64,000 nt of DNA from Salinarimonas soli (GTDB lineage: Bacteria; Pseudomonadota; Alphaproteobacteria; Rhizobiales; Beijerinckiaceae), in assembly GCF_008386575.1 (NCBI RefSeq), contig NZ_VUOA01000018.1, positions 1-64,000 on the forward strand. The letters run 5' to 3'. The notes beneath the pieces were generated by a model. The model had not been told where the DNA came from and made no database searches. It saw only the letters and a program-made list of their open reading frames with translations. The translations under genes were made by a program, and so were the position numbers. This document shows, one piece after another, positions 1 to 8,569 of this stretch. How positions within the stretch are numbered: position 1 is the first letter of the stretch; every line of letters starts with the position of its first letter.

Positions 1-13
1 CAAGGCATCCACC
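1..13 (-). rRNA. Probable 5' edge of 23S rRNA (partial)
   Basis: Read on the minus strand, the last 13 bases are GGTGGATGCCTTG, which matches the strongly conserved start of bacterial 23S rRNA. Only this stub lies in the window, so the match is short and rests mainly on context: an rRNA-type promoter and a boxA element lie just upstream on the same strand. No 16S rRNA or tRNA-Ile/Ala lies between the promoter and this point, which is unusual for an rrn operon. Confidence 0.45.
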
Positions 14-127
14 TTAAGCGAGCTTCCAAGGTCAACATGAAACCAGCACCATCTCTTACCCAGGCACCCAAAGGCACCCAGCGCAAGGACAACGCCGCCC
101 ACGCTTCCCTTCCTCCTCCGATTCACT

Positions 128-139
128 TGTCAAAGAGCA
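128..139 (-). promoter_or_regulatory. boxA antitermination element of an rRNA leader
   Basis: The minus strand reads TGCTCTTTGACA, the boxA motif recognised by the Nus antitermination complex in rRNA leaders and 16S-23S spacers. It is followed by a GGGAAGCGTGGGCGG stretch of the kind seen in alphaproteobacterial rrn leaders. It lies about 330 bases downstream of the promoter at 470-498 and about 115 bases before the 23S-like stub. The rest of 140-460 has no gene I can support; I read it as untranslated leader. Confidence 0.7.
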
Positions 140-469
140 AAACCGAAACAGGGCGAACCGACCTTGCCCGGCGAGAACCGGACCTCATCAGCGTACCTGT
201 CTGGAAACAGAAAGACGCCGGAGCCGAACAAGTCGGCGGCGTCTCGTGATCCCCATATAAGAGAACCACGAACCTCGGTCAACACCGCTTGGCGAGATTT
301 TCTCGCCGGGGCGGACGACCAGGGCCATCCCGATCCAATCGACATCACCGAACGATCGAGACCCGGCGGGGACCGCCGAACCATGATGCCCGATCATGTC
401 TGGAAAAGAGCCTAGAAACCTCGGCACCACCGCTCCGTTCGGGGCGGCGACCGCGTCTCAGTGATCGGG

Positions 470-498
470 GGTATACGCCCCCCACCCAGACGCGTCAA
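470..498 (-). promoter_or_regulatory. rRNA operon promoter
   Basis: On the minus strand a -35 box TTGACG (493-498) and a -10 box TATACC (470-475) are separated by exactly 17 bases of very GC-rich spacer. This is the layout of rrn promoters in Rhizobiales. Transcription would start near 463 and run left through the boxA element to the 23S-like stub. The stretch 499-706 on either strand holds no gene I can support and separates this promoter from the plus-strand gene at 707. Confidence 0.7.
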
Positions 499-706
499 CC
501 GGAAAAGCGCCAAAAATGACACCGAAAGCGGCAGGCTGCCTCTCGGAAGAGCAACAAAGCTATGAAAACAGGCGCGTTTCCGGCCGTTCTGGGCAAGTCT
601 GACGCACCTTGGCGGGGGATCCCCTGCCCTTGCGTCACGGAAGCCGATTGACGCCCGCAGCCGCGACAGAACAATCGAGGCGAGCCCTCCCAGCGAACCA
701 GGACCC

Positions 707-1609
707 ATGGCCATACCGATCGTCGCCCATCCGGCCTATGCGGCCCCTCTCCCCGACGGGCATCGCTTCCCCATGCCGAAGTATCGGCTGCTCGCCGAGC
801 GCCTCGTCGATCTCGGCCTCGTCCCGCCGGACGGCTTCCTCCGCCCCGAGCCCGCCACACGCGAGCTCGTCATGGAGGCGCACGACGCGTCCTATGTCGA
901 CCAGGTCTTCGCCTGCGCCGTGGAGCGCGATATCGAGCGGCGGATCGGGCTGCCTGTCGACGAGGGCGTGGCACGCCGCGCCCGGATGTCGGCGGCAGGC
1001 ACCCTCCTGGCTGCCCGTCTCGCCCTCGCCCATGGGCTTGCGGGCAGCGCCGCCGGCGGGAGCCACCACGCGCAGCGTGCGACGGGCGCAGGGTTCTGCG
1101 TCTTCAACGACGTTGCCATCGCCGCCCGGGCGCTCAAGCGGGAGCGCGCGATCACCCGCGCGGTGGTCATCGATCTCGACGTGCATCAGGGCGACGGCAC
1201 CGCGGATTGCCTGTCCGACGAGCCCGACCTCTTCACCTTCTCCATGCATGCCGAGCGGAACTATCCCGTGCGCAAGATCACGGGCGACCTCGATGTCGGC
1301 CTGCCCGACGGCCTCGACGATGCGGGCTATATGGAGGCTTTGCGTCCCCATGTGCCGAGGCTGCTCGACGCGCTCCAGCCGGATCTCGTGTTCTACAATG
1401 CCGGGGTCGATCCGCATCGGGACGACAGCCTCGGGCGGCTCGCCCTCTCCGACGAGGGCTTGCGGGCCCGCGACCGCTTCGTGATTGCCGAGGCGCGGGG
1501 CCGGGGCATCCCCCTCGTGGCGGTCGTCGGGGGCGGCTATGGCCCCGATCCGGCGGCGATCGCCCGGCGCCATGCCTTCGTCTTCGAGGCCATGGCGGGG
1601 GCGGCGTGA
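707..1609 (+). CDS. Histone deacetylase-family zinc amidohydrolase
   Basis: A 300-residue protein of the arginase/deacetylase fold (HDAC, AcuC and acetylpolyamine amidohydrolase relatives), probably cytosolic. Visible active-site features are the paired histidines H120-H121, the zinc ligands D158 and H160 in [10 protein letters not shown]235 in the GVDPHRDD segment, and the transition-state tyrosine Y278 after GGG. Such enzymes remove acyl groups from lysine or polyamine amides using Zn2+. The length is normal for bacterial single-domain members. It is convergent with the downstream glycosylase gene, only 13 bases away. The substrate cannot be told from sequence. Confidence 0.9.
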   Translation: MAIPIVAHPAYAAPLPDGHRFPMPKYRLLAERLVDLGLVPPDGFLRPEPATRELVMEAHDASYVDQVFACAVERDIERRIGLPVDEGVARRARMSAAGTLLAARLALAHGLAGSAAGGSHHAQRATGAGFCVFNDVAIAARALKRERAITRAVVIDLDVHQGDGTADCLSDEPDLFTFSMHAERNYPVRKITGDLDVGLPDGLDDAGYMEALRPHVPRLLDALQPDLVFYNAGVDPHRDDSLGRLALSDEGLRARDRFVIAEARGRGIPLVAVVGGGYGPDPAAIARRHAFVFEAMAGAA

Positions 1610-1622
1610 GATCAGCGAGCAC

Positions 1623-2183
1623 TTACCCGCGCGGCCGGCGGAACGGACGGCTGAGATAGGGCGAGCCCCGGAGCCCGAAGCGCCATGGCGTCTCGACCCC
1701 TCGGCTGATCCCGATCCGGGGCCCGGCCTCGATCACCTCCCCCGCCCCCGCCGACTCGATCCGGAACGGCGGCTCGTCGAGGGGACGGCCGTCGAGGCTC
1801 CTGTCGATGGCGAGCGCCTGGCACAGGCGGCCTGGGCCGGCGCAGAGCAGGCGAGGATCGTTCGTTCCCCGGCGCAGGCTCATTTCGTTGAGCCCCTGGA
1901 GCGGCTCGACGGCGCGGATCAGCACGGCGCTGCCGGGCTCGCAGACCATGTTGAAGCACCAGTGAATGCCGTAGGAGCGGTAGATGTAGGCGCGCCCGGC
2001 GGGACCGAACATCGCGGCGTTCCGGGGCGTCGGGCCGGAGAAACTGTGGGACGCCGGATCGTCCCGGTCGTAGGCCTCTGTCTCGACGATGCGCCCGCCC
2101 ACCTCCGACACGAGGAGCGTCGCGCCGACGAGCTCACGCGCCACCAAGTGGGCGGGCCGGTCGAAGAAGCCGGTCGGGACCAT
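1623..2183 (-). CDS. DNA-3-methyladenine glycosylase (AAG/MPG family)
   Basis: A 186-residue base-excision-repair glycosylase that removes alkylated purines such as 3-methyladenine. The family hallmark ETEAY (residues 34-38) carries the catalytic glutamate, followed by the [15 protein letters not shown] segment and the [16 protein letters not shown]-binding block. The length matches bacterial AAG proteins. It starts 6 bases after the stop of the PPK2 gene, so the two are probably cotranscribed, although no functional link is obvious. Confidence 0.9.
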   Translation of the reverse strand: MVPTGFFDRPAHLVARELVGATLLVSEVGGRIVETEAYDRDDPASHSFSGPTPRNAAMFGPAGRAYIYRSYGIHWCFNMVCEPGSAVLIRAVEPLQGLNEMSLRRGTNDPRLLCAGPGRLCQALAIDRSLDGRPLDEPPFRIESAGAGEVIEAGPRIGISRGVETPWRFGLRGSPYLSRPFRRPRG

Positions 2184-2189
2184 GCGGCG

Positions 2190-3008
2190 TCAGCGGATCA
2201 CGATCGACGACGCGTCGAGGGTGGTTTCCGGATAGCGGGGATCCATCGCCTCCAGGGTGGCGCGCACGATCGCCGCGATGGCGGCGTTGCGCGCCCACTT
2301 GCGGTCCGCCGGGATGACCCGCCAGGGCGCGTGGGCCGTCGAGCAGCGCTCCAGCATGATTCGGTAGGCCTCCCGGTACTCGTCCCAGAGCGCGCGGTCT
2401 GCGAGATCGCCCTCGTTGAACTTCCAGTGCTTCGCCGGATCGTCGAGACGCCCCTGCAGGCGCTTGCCCTGCTCCGCCTTGGAGATGTTGAGCATGAACT
2501 TCAGCACCACCGTGCCGCTCTCCACGAGGAGGCGCTCGAAGTCGTTGATCTGGGCGTAGCGCTGCTCGATCACCTCGGGTGGCGCCAGCCCCCGGACGCG
2601 GCCGACGAGGACGTCCTCGTAGTGCGAGCGGTTGAAGATGCCGATCGTGCCGCGGGCGGGGCATGCCCGGTGGATGCGCCAGAGGAAATCGTGGGCGAGC
2701 TCCTCCCGGCTCGGCGGCCCGAACGGGTGGACATGGACGCCCAGAGGGCCCGTGGCGCCGAAGACGTGGCGGATGGTCCCGTCCTTGCCACTCGTGTCCG
2801 TCCCCTGGAGCACGACGAGCAGGGAGCGCCGCCCCTCGGCGTAGAGGCGGTCCTGGAGGTCGTCAATCGCCTTCGCGTCCGCCTCGATCCCGGCGCGCGC
2901 CGACTCCTCGTCGGGGAAGCGCGAGCGGTCGCGCGGATCGAGGGCTTCGAGGTCGATCGTCGCGCCAGGTTCGACGAGGAAGGCGTCGAGCCACGAGGAA
3001 TGAGCCAT
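2190..3008 (-). CDS. Polyphosphate kinase 2 family protein
   Basis: A 272-residue PPK2-type enzyme that moves phosphate between polyphosphate and nucleotides. The P-loop is GTDTSGKDGTI (residues 69-79) and the Walker-B-like segment is IFNRSHYEDVL (124-134), both typical of PPK2. The reading frame is open further upstream, but the ATG at 3008 is chosen because it gives the normal family N-terminus and has a GGAGAT ribosome-binding site just before it. It lies 26 bases behind the dehydrogenase gene in what looks like one operon. ADP- and AMP-preferring subclasses cannot be separated here with confidence. Confidence 0.88.
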   Translation of the reverse strand: MAHSSWLDAFLVEPGATIDLEALDPRDRSRFPDEESARAGIEADAKAIDDLQDRLYAEGRRSLLVVLQGTDTSGKDGTIRHVFGATGPLGVHVHPFGPPSREELAHDFLWRIHRACPARGTIGIFNRSHYEDVLVGRVRGLAPPEVIEQRYAQINDFERLLVESGTVVLKFMLNISKAEQGKRLQGRLDDPAKHWKFNEGDLADRALWDEYREAYRIMLERCSTAHAPWRVIPADRKWARNAAIAAIVRATLEAMDPRYPETTLDASSIVIR

Positions 3009-3034
3009 GGGAGATCTCCGCTCCGCGGGCGCGC

Positions 3035-3781
3035 TCAGATGCAACGCCCGCCGTCCACCTCGAGCACGCTGCCGGTGACCATCTCGGCCTCGTCGGAGCA
3101 CAGGAAGAGTGCGGCGTTGGCGATGTCCTGCGGTGTCGAGAGACGGCCCCAGGGGATCGTGGCGCGGAAGGCGGCCCGGCGCTCGGGGGTGTCCTCGCCC
3201 ATGAAGGTCGCGAGGAGCGGCGTCTCGCCCGCGACGGGAGCGAGGGCGTTCACGCGGATCCGGTCGGGGGCGAGCTCGACCGCCATGGACTTCGACAGGA
3301 GGTTCACGGCGCCCTTCGAGGCATTGTACCAGGCGAGGCCCGGGCGGGGCCGGATGCCAGCCGTGGAGCCGATGTTGAGGATCACCCCGCCTCCCCGCTC
3401 GCGGAAATGCGGCACGGCGGCCCGGGCGAAGAGATAGATCGACTTCACGTTCACGGCGAACACGCGGTCGAACTCGTCCTCGGACACCTCCAGCATCGGC
3501 CGGTTGCGGTGGCTCACGCCCGCATTGTTGACGAGGATGTCGAGGTGCCCGAAGGCCTGGATCGCACTTGCGACGGCGCGCTCGACGTCGGCGGCTTGCG
3601 ACACGTCGCCCGAGAGCGCGATGCTCCCCCGGCCGATCGTCTCGGCGGCGCGACGGGCGGCCTCCTCGTTGAGATCGAGCAGGGCGACCCGGGCGCCCTC
3701 CCGGGCGAAGGTCTCCGCGATGCCGAGGCCGAAGCCCTGGGCGGCCCCAGTCACGAGCGCGGTCTTGTTGGCTAGGCGCAT
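3035..3781 (-). CDS. Short-chain dehydrogenase/reductase
   Basis: A classical SDR of 248 residues that oxidises or reduces an alcohol/carbonyl with NAD(P). The nucleotide-binding TGAAQGFG lies at residues 11-18, NNAG at 85-88, and the catalytic S139, Y152 and K156 (YNASK) are all present. The start at 3781 gives the usual short N-terminus before the Rossmann glycine motif. It follows the aldehyde dehydrogenase by 47 bases on the same strand, so an alcohol-to-aldehyde-to-acid sequence is plausible. The real substrate is unknown. Confidence 0.9.
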   Translation of the reverse strand: MRLANKTALVTGAAQGFGLGIAETFAREGARVALLDLNEEAARRAAETIGRGSIALSGDVSQAADVERAVASAIQAFGHLDILVNNAGVSHRNRPMLEVSEDEFDRVFAVNVKSIYLFARAAVPHFRERGGGVILNIGSTAGIRPRPGLAWYNASKGAVNLLSKSMAVELAPDRIRVNALAPVAGETPLLATFMGEDTPERRAAFRATIPWGRLSTPQDIANAALFLCSDEAEMVTGSVLEVDGGRCI

Positions 3782-3828
3782 GTCCCCTCCCCTCGTGGTC
3801 TCGTTCGCTCCTCCCGATGCGGGGAGCG

Positions 3829-5301
3829 TCATCCGTGGTTCAGCACGATCGTCTTCGAGGCGGAAAACTCGTAGAGCGCCTCGAAGCCCTTCTCCCGGCC
3901 ATGGCCGGACTTCTTCACGCCGCCGAAGGGAAGCTCGATGCCTCCTCCGGCGCCATAGCCGTTGACGAAGACCTGCCCGCACCGCATCGCCCGCGCCACC
4001 CGCATGGAGCGCGCCGCGTCGCGGGTCCACACGCCCGCCACGAGACCGTACGGCGTGCCGTTGGCAAGGCGCACGCCGTCGCCCTCGTCGTCGAAGGGCA
4101 TCAGCGAGAGGACGGGGCCGAACACCTCCTCGGATGCGAGCTCGTTAGCGCGGGGCACCGGCCCGAACAGGACGGGCGCGACGTAGAAGCCCCCGGCCGG
4201 CGCGCCGTCGACGATTGTCCCCTCCGCGAGCGCCGGCACGCCCGCCCGGCGGGCACGGGCCGCGAAGGCCTCGACCCGGCGCTTCTGGGCGGCGTTGACC
4301 ATGGGGCCAAGATCAAGGTCCATGTGGTGCGGGCCTGCCCGCACCTCCGAGAAGCGCGGCACCAGCGCCTCCACGACCTCGTCGTAGATCCGGCGCTCGA
4401 TCAGCACGCGGCTTCCCGCCGAGCAGGTCTGGCCGCCGTTCTGGACGATGGCCTTCACGAGGACGGGGAGCGCGGCGTCGAGGTCGGCGTCGGCGAAGAC
4501 GAGCTGGGGCGACTTTCCGCCGAGCTCCAGCGTGCAGCCGATGTGGTTGCGGCCGGCCGCCGCCTGAACCAGCGCTCCCACCTCGGGGCTCCCCGTGAAG
4601 GAGAGAAAGTCGATACCGGGATGGCCCGCGAGCGCCGCGCCCGCCTCCTCGCCGAGGCCCGAGACGACGTTCAAGGCCCCGTCGGGAAAACCGACATCCA
4701 GGGCGAGCTCGGCGATGCGCAGAAGGCTGAGGCCGGCATCCTCCGCGGGCTTCACGACGCAGGCATTGCCGCAGGCGAGCGAGGCGCCGACGGAGCGGCC
4801 GAAGATCTGCGCCGGGTAGTTCCAGGGCACGATGTGGCCCGTCACCCCATGGGGATCGCGCACGACGGCGACCGTGTAGCCGTTGAGAAACGGAATCGTC
4901 TCGCCGTGCAGCTTGTCGGCCGAGGTGCCGTAGAACTCGAAATAGCGTGCGGTGGCGACCATGTCGGCCCGGCCCTGCGACAGGGGCTTGCCGGTGTCCT
5001 GGGACTCGAGCGCGCCGAGCTCGTCCACCCGCGCCGCGATCGCCCCGCCGAGCCGCGACAGGAGGCGTCCGCGCTCCACCGCCGTGAAGCGGCCCCAGGG
5101 GCCCTCGAACGCGGCCCGGGCCGCCGTGACGGCGGCGTCGATGTCGGCCGCGCCCGAGCGCGCGATGGCGGCGAACACGGCGCCGTCCGAGGGGCAGACG
5201 ACGTCGAGCGTGCGGCCGTCCCCCGCCGGACGGCTGCGCCCGCCGATCACGTTGAGCTGGAGCGCCGGCGTCGTGCGGGCCGTCTCGTCGGAAACCGTCA
5301 T
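3829..5301 (-). CDS. NAD(P)-dependent aldehyde dehydrogenase
   Basis: A 490-residue ALDH superfamily enzyme of the betaine-aldehyde-like group, oxidising an aldehyde to its acid. Key residues are N161 in the PWNYP segment, the general base E259 in LELGGKSP, and the catalytic C293 in GGQTCSAGSR. The NAD-binding FTGSPEVG is also present. It is the first gene of a minus-strand group with the SDR and PPK2, and is transcribed away from the TRAP transporter genes, with 244 bases between the two starts. I see no motif that fixes the substrate. Confidence 0.92.
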   Translation of the reverse strand: MTVSDETARTTPALQLNVIGGRSRPAGDGRTLDVVCPSDGAVFAAIARSGAADIDAAVTAARAAFEGPWGRFTAVERGRLLSRLGGAIAARVDELGALESQDTGKPLSQGRADMVATARYFEFYGTSADKLHGETIPFLNGYTVAVVRDPHGVTGHIVPWNYPAQIFGRSVGASLACGNACVVKPAEDAGLSLLRIAELALDVGFPDGALNVVSGLGEEAGAALAGHPGIDFLSFTGSPEVGALVQAAAGRNHIGCTLELGGKSPQLVFADADLDAALPVLVKAIVQNGGQTCSAGSRVLIERRIYDEVVEALVPRFSEVRAGPHHMDLDLGPMVNAAQKRRVEAFAARARRAGVPALAEGTIVDGAPAGGFYVAPVLFGPVPRANELASEEVFGPVLSLMPFDDEGDGVRLANGTPYGLVAGVWTRDAARSMRVARAMRCGQVFVNGYGAGGGIELPFGGVKKSGHGREKGFEALYEFSASKTIVLNHG

Positions 5302-5545
5302 CGCGCGTCCTCTCTCGTCGGTCCCGCGGGGGTCGGGCGCCCCGGCGCTCGGGCGGGGTGGCGTCCCGGGGGACTCGTTGGTTCACCTTGGGGCAAGCCA
5401 TAGCATGCTCCCGTTCCGCCCGGTTGCGAAGCCTCGCACAACGGAGTGCGCAGGACCGCCGCAGGCGCGTTGACTTCGCGCCCGCGGCCATTAGCGTCAC
5501 GCCCGTGACGGAGACCGGCGCGAGACCGGCCCCAGGGAGATGTCC

Positions 5546-6514
5546 ATGTTCATGAGAACGATCCTCGCCGGCGCCATGGCGCTCGGCCTGACCAGTGCGG
5601 CGGGCGCCGCCGAGCTGAAGCTCGGATACTCGCTCGCGCCGACCTCGCATTACGGCGTGTCGGCCACCGCCATGGGCGAGGAGCTGGCGCGGCTCACCAA
5701 CGGCAAGTGGACGATCAAGCAGTTCCCGGCGAACGCGCTCGGCGGCGAGCGCGAGATGGTGGAAGGCCTCCAGATCGGCACCGTCGACCTCGTCGTCACC
5801 TCGACGGGGCCCGTGGGCAACTTCGTGCCTGACACGCTCCTCACCGACATCCCGTTCCTCTTCCGCGACTACAAGCACGCCCACGCGGTGCTCGACGGCC
5901 CGATCGGGCAGCGCATCCTCGACCAGTTCCCGAAGAACGGGCTCATCGCGCTCGCCTGGGGCGAAAACGGCTTTCGCAACCTCACCAATTCCAAGCGCCC
6001 GATCCGCACCCCGGACGACGCGCGCGGCCTGAAGGTGCGTACCATGGAGAACCAGGTGCACATGCAGGCCTTCCGCACCATCGGCGTCCTGCCGACGCCC
6101 ATGGCGTTCCCGGAGTTGTTCACGGCGCTCCAGCAGGGCACCGTCGACGGCCAGGAGAACCCGATCGGCGTGATCCTCTCCGCGAAGTTCCCGCAGGTGC
6201 AGAAGTATCTCTCGCTGACCCAACACGTCTATTCGCCGGCCCTGATCCTCATGTCGCCGAGCGTCTGGAACAAGCTCGACGCGAAGGAGAAGGAAGCCTT
6301 CCAGCAGGCCGCCAAGGTCGGCGCCGCCGCCATGCGCAAGAAGGCCTTCGAGGACGCGCAGAACGGCGTGGAGGAGCTACGCAAGCAGGGCATGGAGGTG
6401 GTGACCGACCTCGACCGCAAGGCCTTCGAGGAGGCGCTCAAGCCGGCTTTCGCCGAGTACGCCAAGCGGTTCGGCCAGGCCAAGATCGACGAGATCCGGA
6501 ACTACCAGTACTGA
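5546..6514 (+). CDS. dctP: TRAP transporter substrate-binding protein (DctP family)
   Basis: Periplasmic solute-binding subunit of a tripartite ATP-independent transporter, about 322 residues. An N-terminal signal peptide (charged start, hydrophobic core, cleavage near AAGAAE) is clear. DctP features include GEREMVEGLQIGTVDL and the RTMENQVH and QQGTVDGQENP segments that shape the carboxylate-binding site. Three in-frame ATGs occur at 5540, 5546 and 5552. An AGGGAG site ends directly before 5540, so 5546 has the best spacing. It is followed by dctQ and dctM. Confidence 0.92.
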   Translation: MFMRTILAGAMALGLTSAAGAAELKLGYSLAPTSHYGVSATAMGEELARLTNGKWTIKQFPANALGGEREMVEGLQIGTVDLVVTSTGPVGNFVPDTLLTDIPFLFRDYKHAHAVLDGPIGQRILDQFPKNGLIALAWGENGFRNLTNSKRPIRTPDDARGLKVRTMENQVHMQAFRTIGVLPTPMAFPELFTALQQGTVDGQENPIGVILSAKFPQVQKYLSLTQHVYSPALILMSPSVWNKLDAKEKEAFQQAAKVGAAAMRKKAFEDAQNGVEELRKQGMEVVTDLDRKAFEEALKPAFAEYAKRFGQAKIDEIRNYQY

Positions 6515-6555
6515 CCGGCCCGCCGCCCGCCCTGCCTCCCGCGCGAAGGCCTCCG

Positions 6556-7098
6556 ATGATCGCCGTCTTCCTCGCCTTCGACCGCTTCCTCATGCGGTGG
6601 ACCGCGCGCGCCGCGATGACGTTCCTCGTCCTCGCGGTCGCGGTCTCGTTCTACCAGGTCGTGACCCGCTTCGTGTTCGAGCAGCCCTCCACCTGGTCCG
6701 AGGTGACCGCGCGGGCCCTCGACATCTGGATGGTCTATCTCGGGATCGCGATCGCGTTCCGGGGCGGCACGATGATGGCGGTCGACTTCCTCCTGGACCG
6801 GACGCGGGGCGGCGCGCGGCTCGTCCTCCTGGCCCTCATCGCGGGGCTGACCATCGGCGTGCTCGGCGTTCTCGTTTGGTCGGGCGTGATGATGGTCCAG
6901 CGCACGCAGTTCCAGATGCTTGCCGGCATCGACAACCCGTTCACGGGCGAGGGCATCCCGATCGCCCTCGTCTACGCCGCGATCCCGACGGGCGCGGCGC
7001 TCGCGATCGTGGGCGTGATCGCCCGTGCGATCGAGAGCGCCCGCGAGACGCTCGCCGGAGCCGCGGTCGCATCCGACCGCACGATCCTCGAAGTCTGA
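6556..7098 (+). CDS. dctQ: TRAP transporter small permease (DctQ family)
   Basis: A 180-residue inner-membrane protein with four hydrophobic segments, as expected for the small TRAP subunit. The conserved VVTRFVFEQPSTWSEVTA segment, which resembles the usual R(Y)vF..p..WseE block, lies after the first membrane span. The gene sits between the binding protein and the large permease with short spacers. It bridges the large subunit to the binding protein in sodium-coupled uptake. Confidence 0.9.
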   Translation: MIAVFLAFDRFLMRWTARAAMTFLVLAVAVSFYQVVTRFVFEQPSTWSEVTARALDIWMVYLGIAIAFRGGTMMAVDFLLDRTRGGARLVLLALIAGLTIGVLGVLVWSGVMMVQRTQFQMLAGIDNPFTGEGIPIALVYAAIPTGAALAIVGVIARAIESARETLAGAAVASDRTILEV

Positions 7099-7110
7099 GG
7101 GGACGCGCCC

Positions 7111-8388
7111 GTGACCAGCTTCATGCTCGCGGGGATGGTGGCGCTCTTCGCGCTGAGCGTTCCCATCGCGATCGCCATCGCGGCGGCCTCCATCGGCGGC
7201 ATCGTCCTCTTCGAGAGCATCCCGCTCATCGTGGTCGCTCAGAAGATGATGACCACGCTCGATTCGTTTCCGCTGATGGCTGTGCCGTTCTTCATCCTGG
7301 CCGGCAACCTCATGGAGGCGGGCGGGATCTCCCGGCGGCTCGTGGAGTTCGCGAAGGCGCTCGTCGGCGGCGTGCAAGGCGGGCTGGCCTGCTCGTGCGT
7401 GCTCACCTGCATGATCTTCGCCTCGGTGTCGGGCTCCAGCGTCGCGACCACCTTCGCCATCGGCGCCATCATCATCCCGGCCATGGTGCGCCACCGCTAC
7501 CCGAAGGAGTTCGCGGCGGCCCTCCAGGCCACCTCGGCTGAGCTCGGCGTGATCATCCCGCCCTCGATCCCGATGATCCTCTACGGGGTCAGCGCGGAGG
7601 TCTCGATCGGCGAGATGTTCATCGCCGGCATCGGGCCGGGCCTCCTCATCGGCTTCGCGCTGATCCTCTTCGTGTGGGTGACCTGCAAGCTGCGGGGCTG
7701 GGGACGCGACGACGCCGAGGGACGGGCGGGCCTGGTTGCCGCCACGAGGAGCGCAGCGCTTGCCCTGCTCATGCCCGTGATCATCATCGGCGGGATCTAC
7801 AGGGGCGTGTTCACGCCCACCGAGGCTTCCGTCGTCGCGGTGGTCTACGCGGCGGTGGTGAGCCTCTTCGTCTACCGCGCCATCACGTTCGCCGATCTGG
7901 CGCCGATCCTGCGCAAGTCCGTGATCTCGTCGGCGATGATCATGTTCATCATCGCCGCGGCGGGCCTGTTCAGCTTCCTCATCACCCGCGCCGGCGTGCC
8001 GGCCGCGGCGGCCGAGTGGATCTCCGGGATCATCGGCGGTAAGGCAAGCTTCCTCTTGGCCGTGAACGCCTTCCTGTTCGTCGTCGGGATGTTCATAGAG
8101 ACCTCCGCGGCGATCATCGTGCTCGCGCCCATCCTGGCGCCGATCGCCGCGAGCTACGGCATCGATCCGGTGCATTTCGGGCTCGTGATGGTGGTGAACC
8201 TCGCGCTCGGAATGATCACGCCCCCCTTTGGGGTGAACCTCTTCGCGGCCTGCCAGGTGGCGGGGATCAGCATGGAGCGGATCATCCCGCGCCTCCTGCC
8301 CTTCGTCCTCGTCGTCGGCACCTGCCTCCTCCTCATCACCTACGTGCCCGCGATCCCGCTTTTCCTACGCGACATGGTGTTCCGGTGA
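7111..8388 (+). CDS. dctM: TRAP transporter large permease (DctM family)
   Basis: A 425-residue multi-span permease, the transport subunit of the TRAP system. Many hydrophobic helices are seen, with the DctM hallmarks FASVSGSSVATTFAIG and the ELGVIIPPSIPMILYG loop, and the late NLALGMITPPFGVNLF segment. The start codon is GTG at 7111, 12 bases after the dctQ stop. It completes a dctPQM operon. Confidence 0.93.
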   Translation: MTSFMLAGMVALFALSVPIAIAIAAASIGGIVLFESIPLIVVAQKMMTTLDSFPLMAVPFFILAGNLMEAGGISRRLVEFAKALVGGVQGGLACSCVLTCMIFASVSGSSVATTFAIGAIIIPAMVRHRYPKEFAAALQATSAELGVIIPPSIPMILYGVSAEVSIGEMFIAGIGPGLLIGFALILFVWVTCKLRGWGRDDAEGRAGLVAATRSAALALLMPVIIIGGIYRGVFTPTEASVVAVVYAAVVSLFVYRAITFADLAPILRKSVISSAMIMFIIAAAGLFSFLITRAGVPAAAAEWISGIIGGKASFLLAVNAFLFVVGMFIETSAAIIVLAPILAPIAASYGIDPVHFGLVMVVNLALGMITPPFGVNLFAACQVAGISMERIIPRLLPFVLVVGTCLLLITYVPAIPLFLRDMVFR

Positions 8389-8569
8389 GCATCGGCCCGG
8401 GCCACCACGCAGAGATCAGTGCCGTAGGCGCGCGGCATGGGTTCGATGACAGCGAGCGCAAATCTGCGCCGACGCGCCCCCGTCCGGCCGCCCCGATCTC
8501 CACGAATCTGATGCTGTCCCACCGCGCCGGGCACGTGCTCGGCCTCCCGCACTCCTACTGAGGCGGCCC

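Noticed and set aside
37-249. A 70-residue plus-strand frame at the left edge
   Set aside because: It runs antisense through the rRNA leader and boxA, a usual artefact beside rRNA operons.
1485-3437. A very long plus-strand open frame antisense to the glycosylase, PPK2 and SDR genes
   Set aside because: Typical GC-rich shadow frame; its translation is Arg/Gly/Ala-rich without motifs, and the minus-strand genes are well supported.
3817-5403. A 528-residue plus-strand open frame over the aldehyde dehydrogenase gene
   Set aside because: Shadow frame; the opposite strand encodes all ALDH catalytic motifs.
6502-8175. A 557-residue minus-strand open frame across dctQ and dctM
   Set aside because: Shadow of the transporter genes; Asp/His/Arg-rich without any domain.
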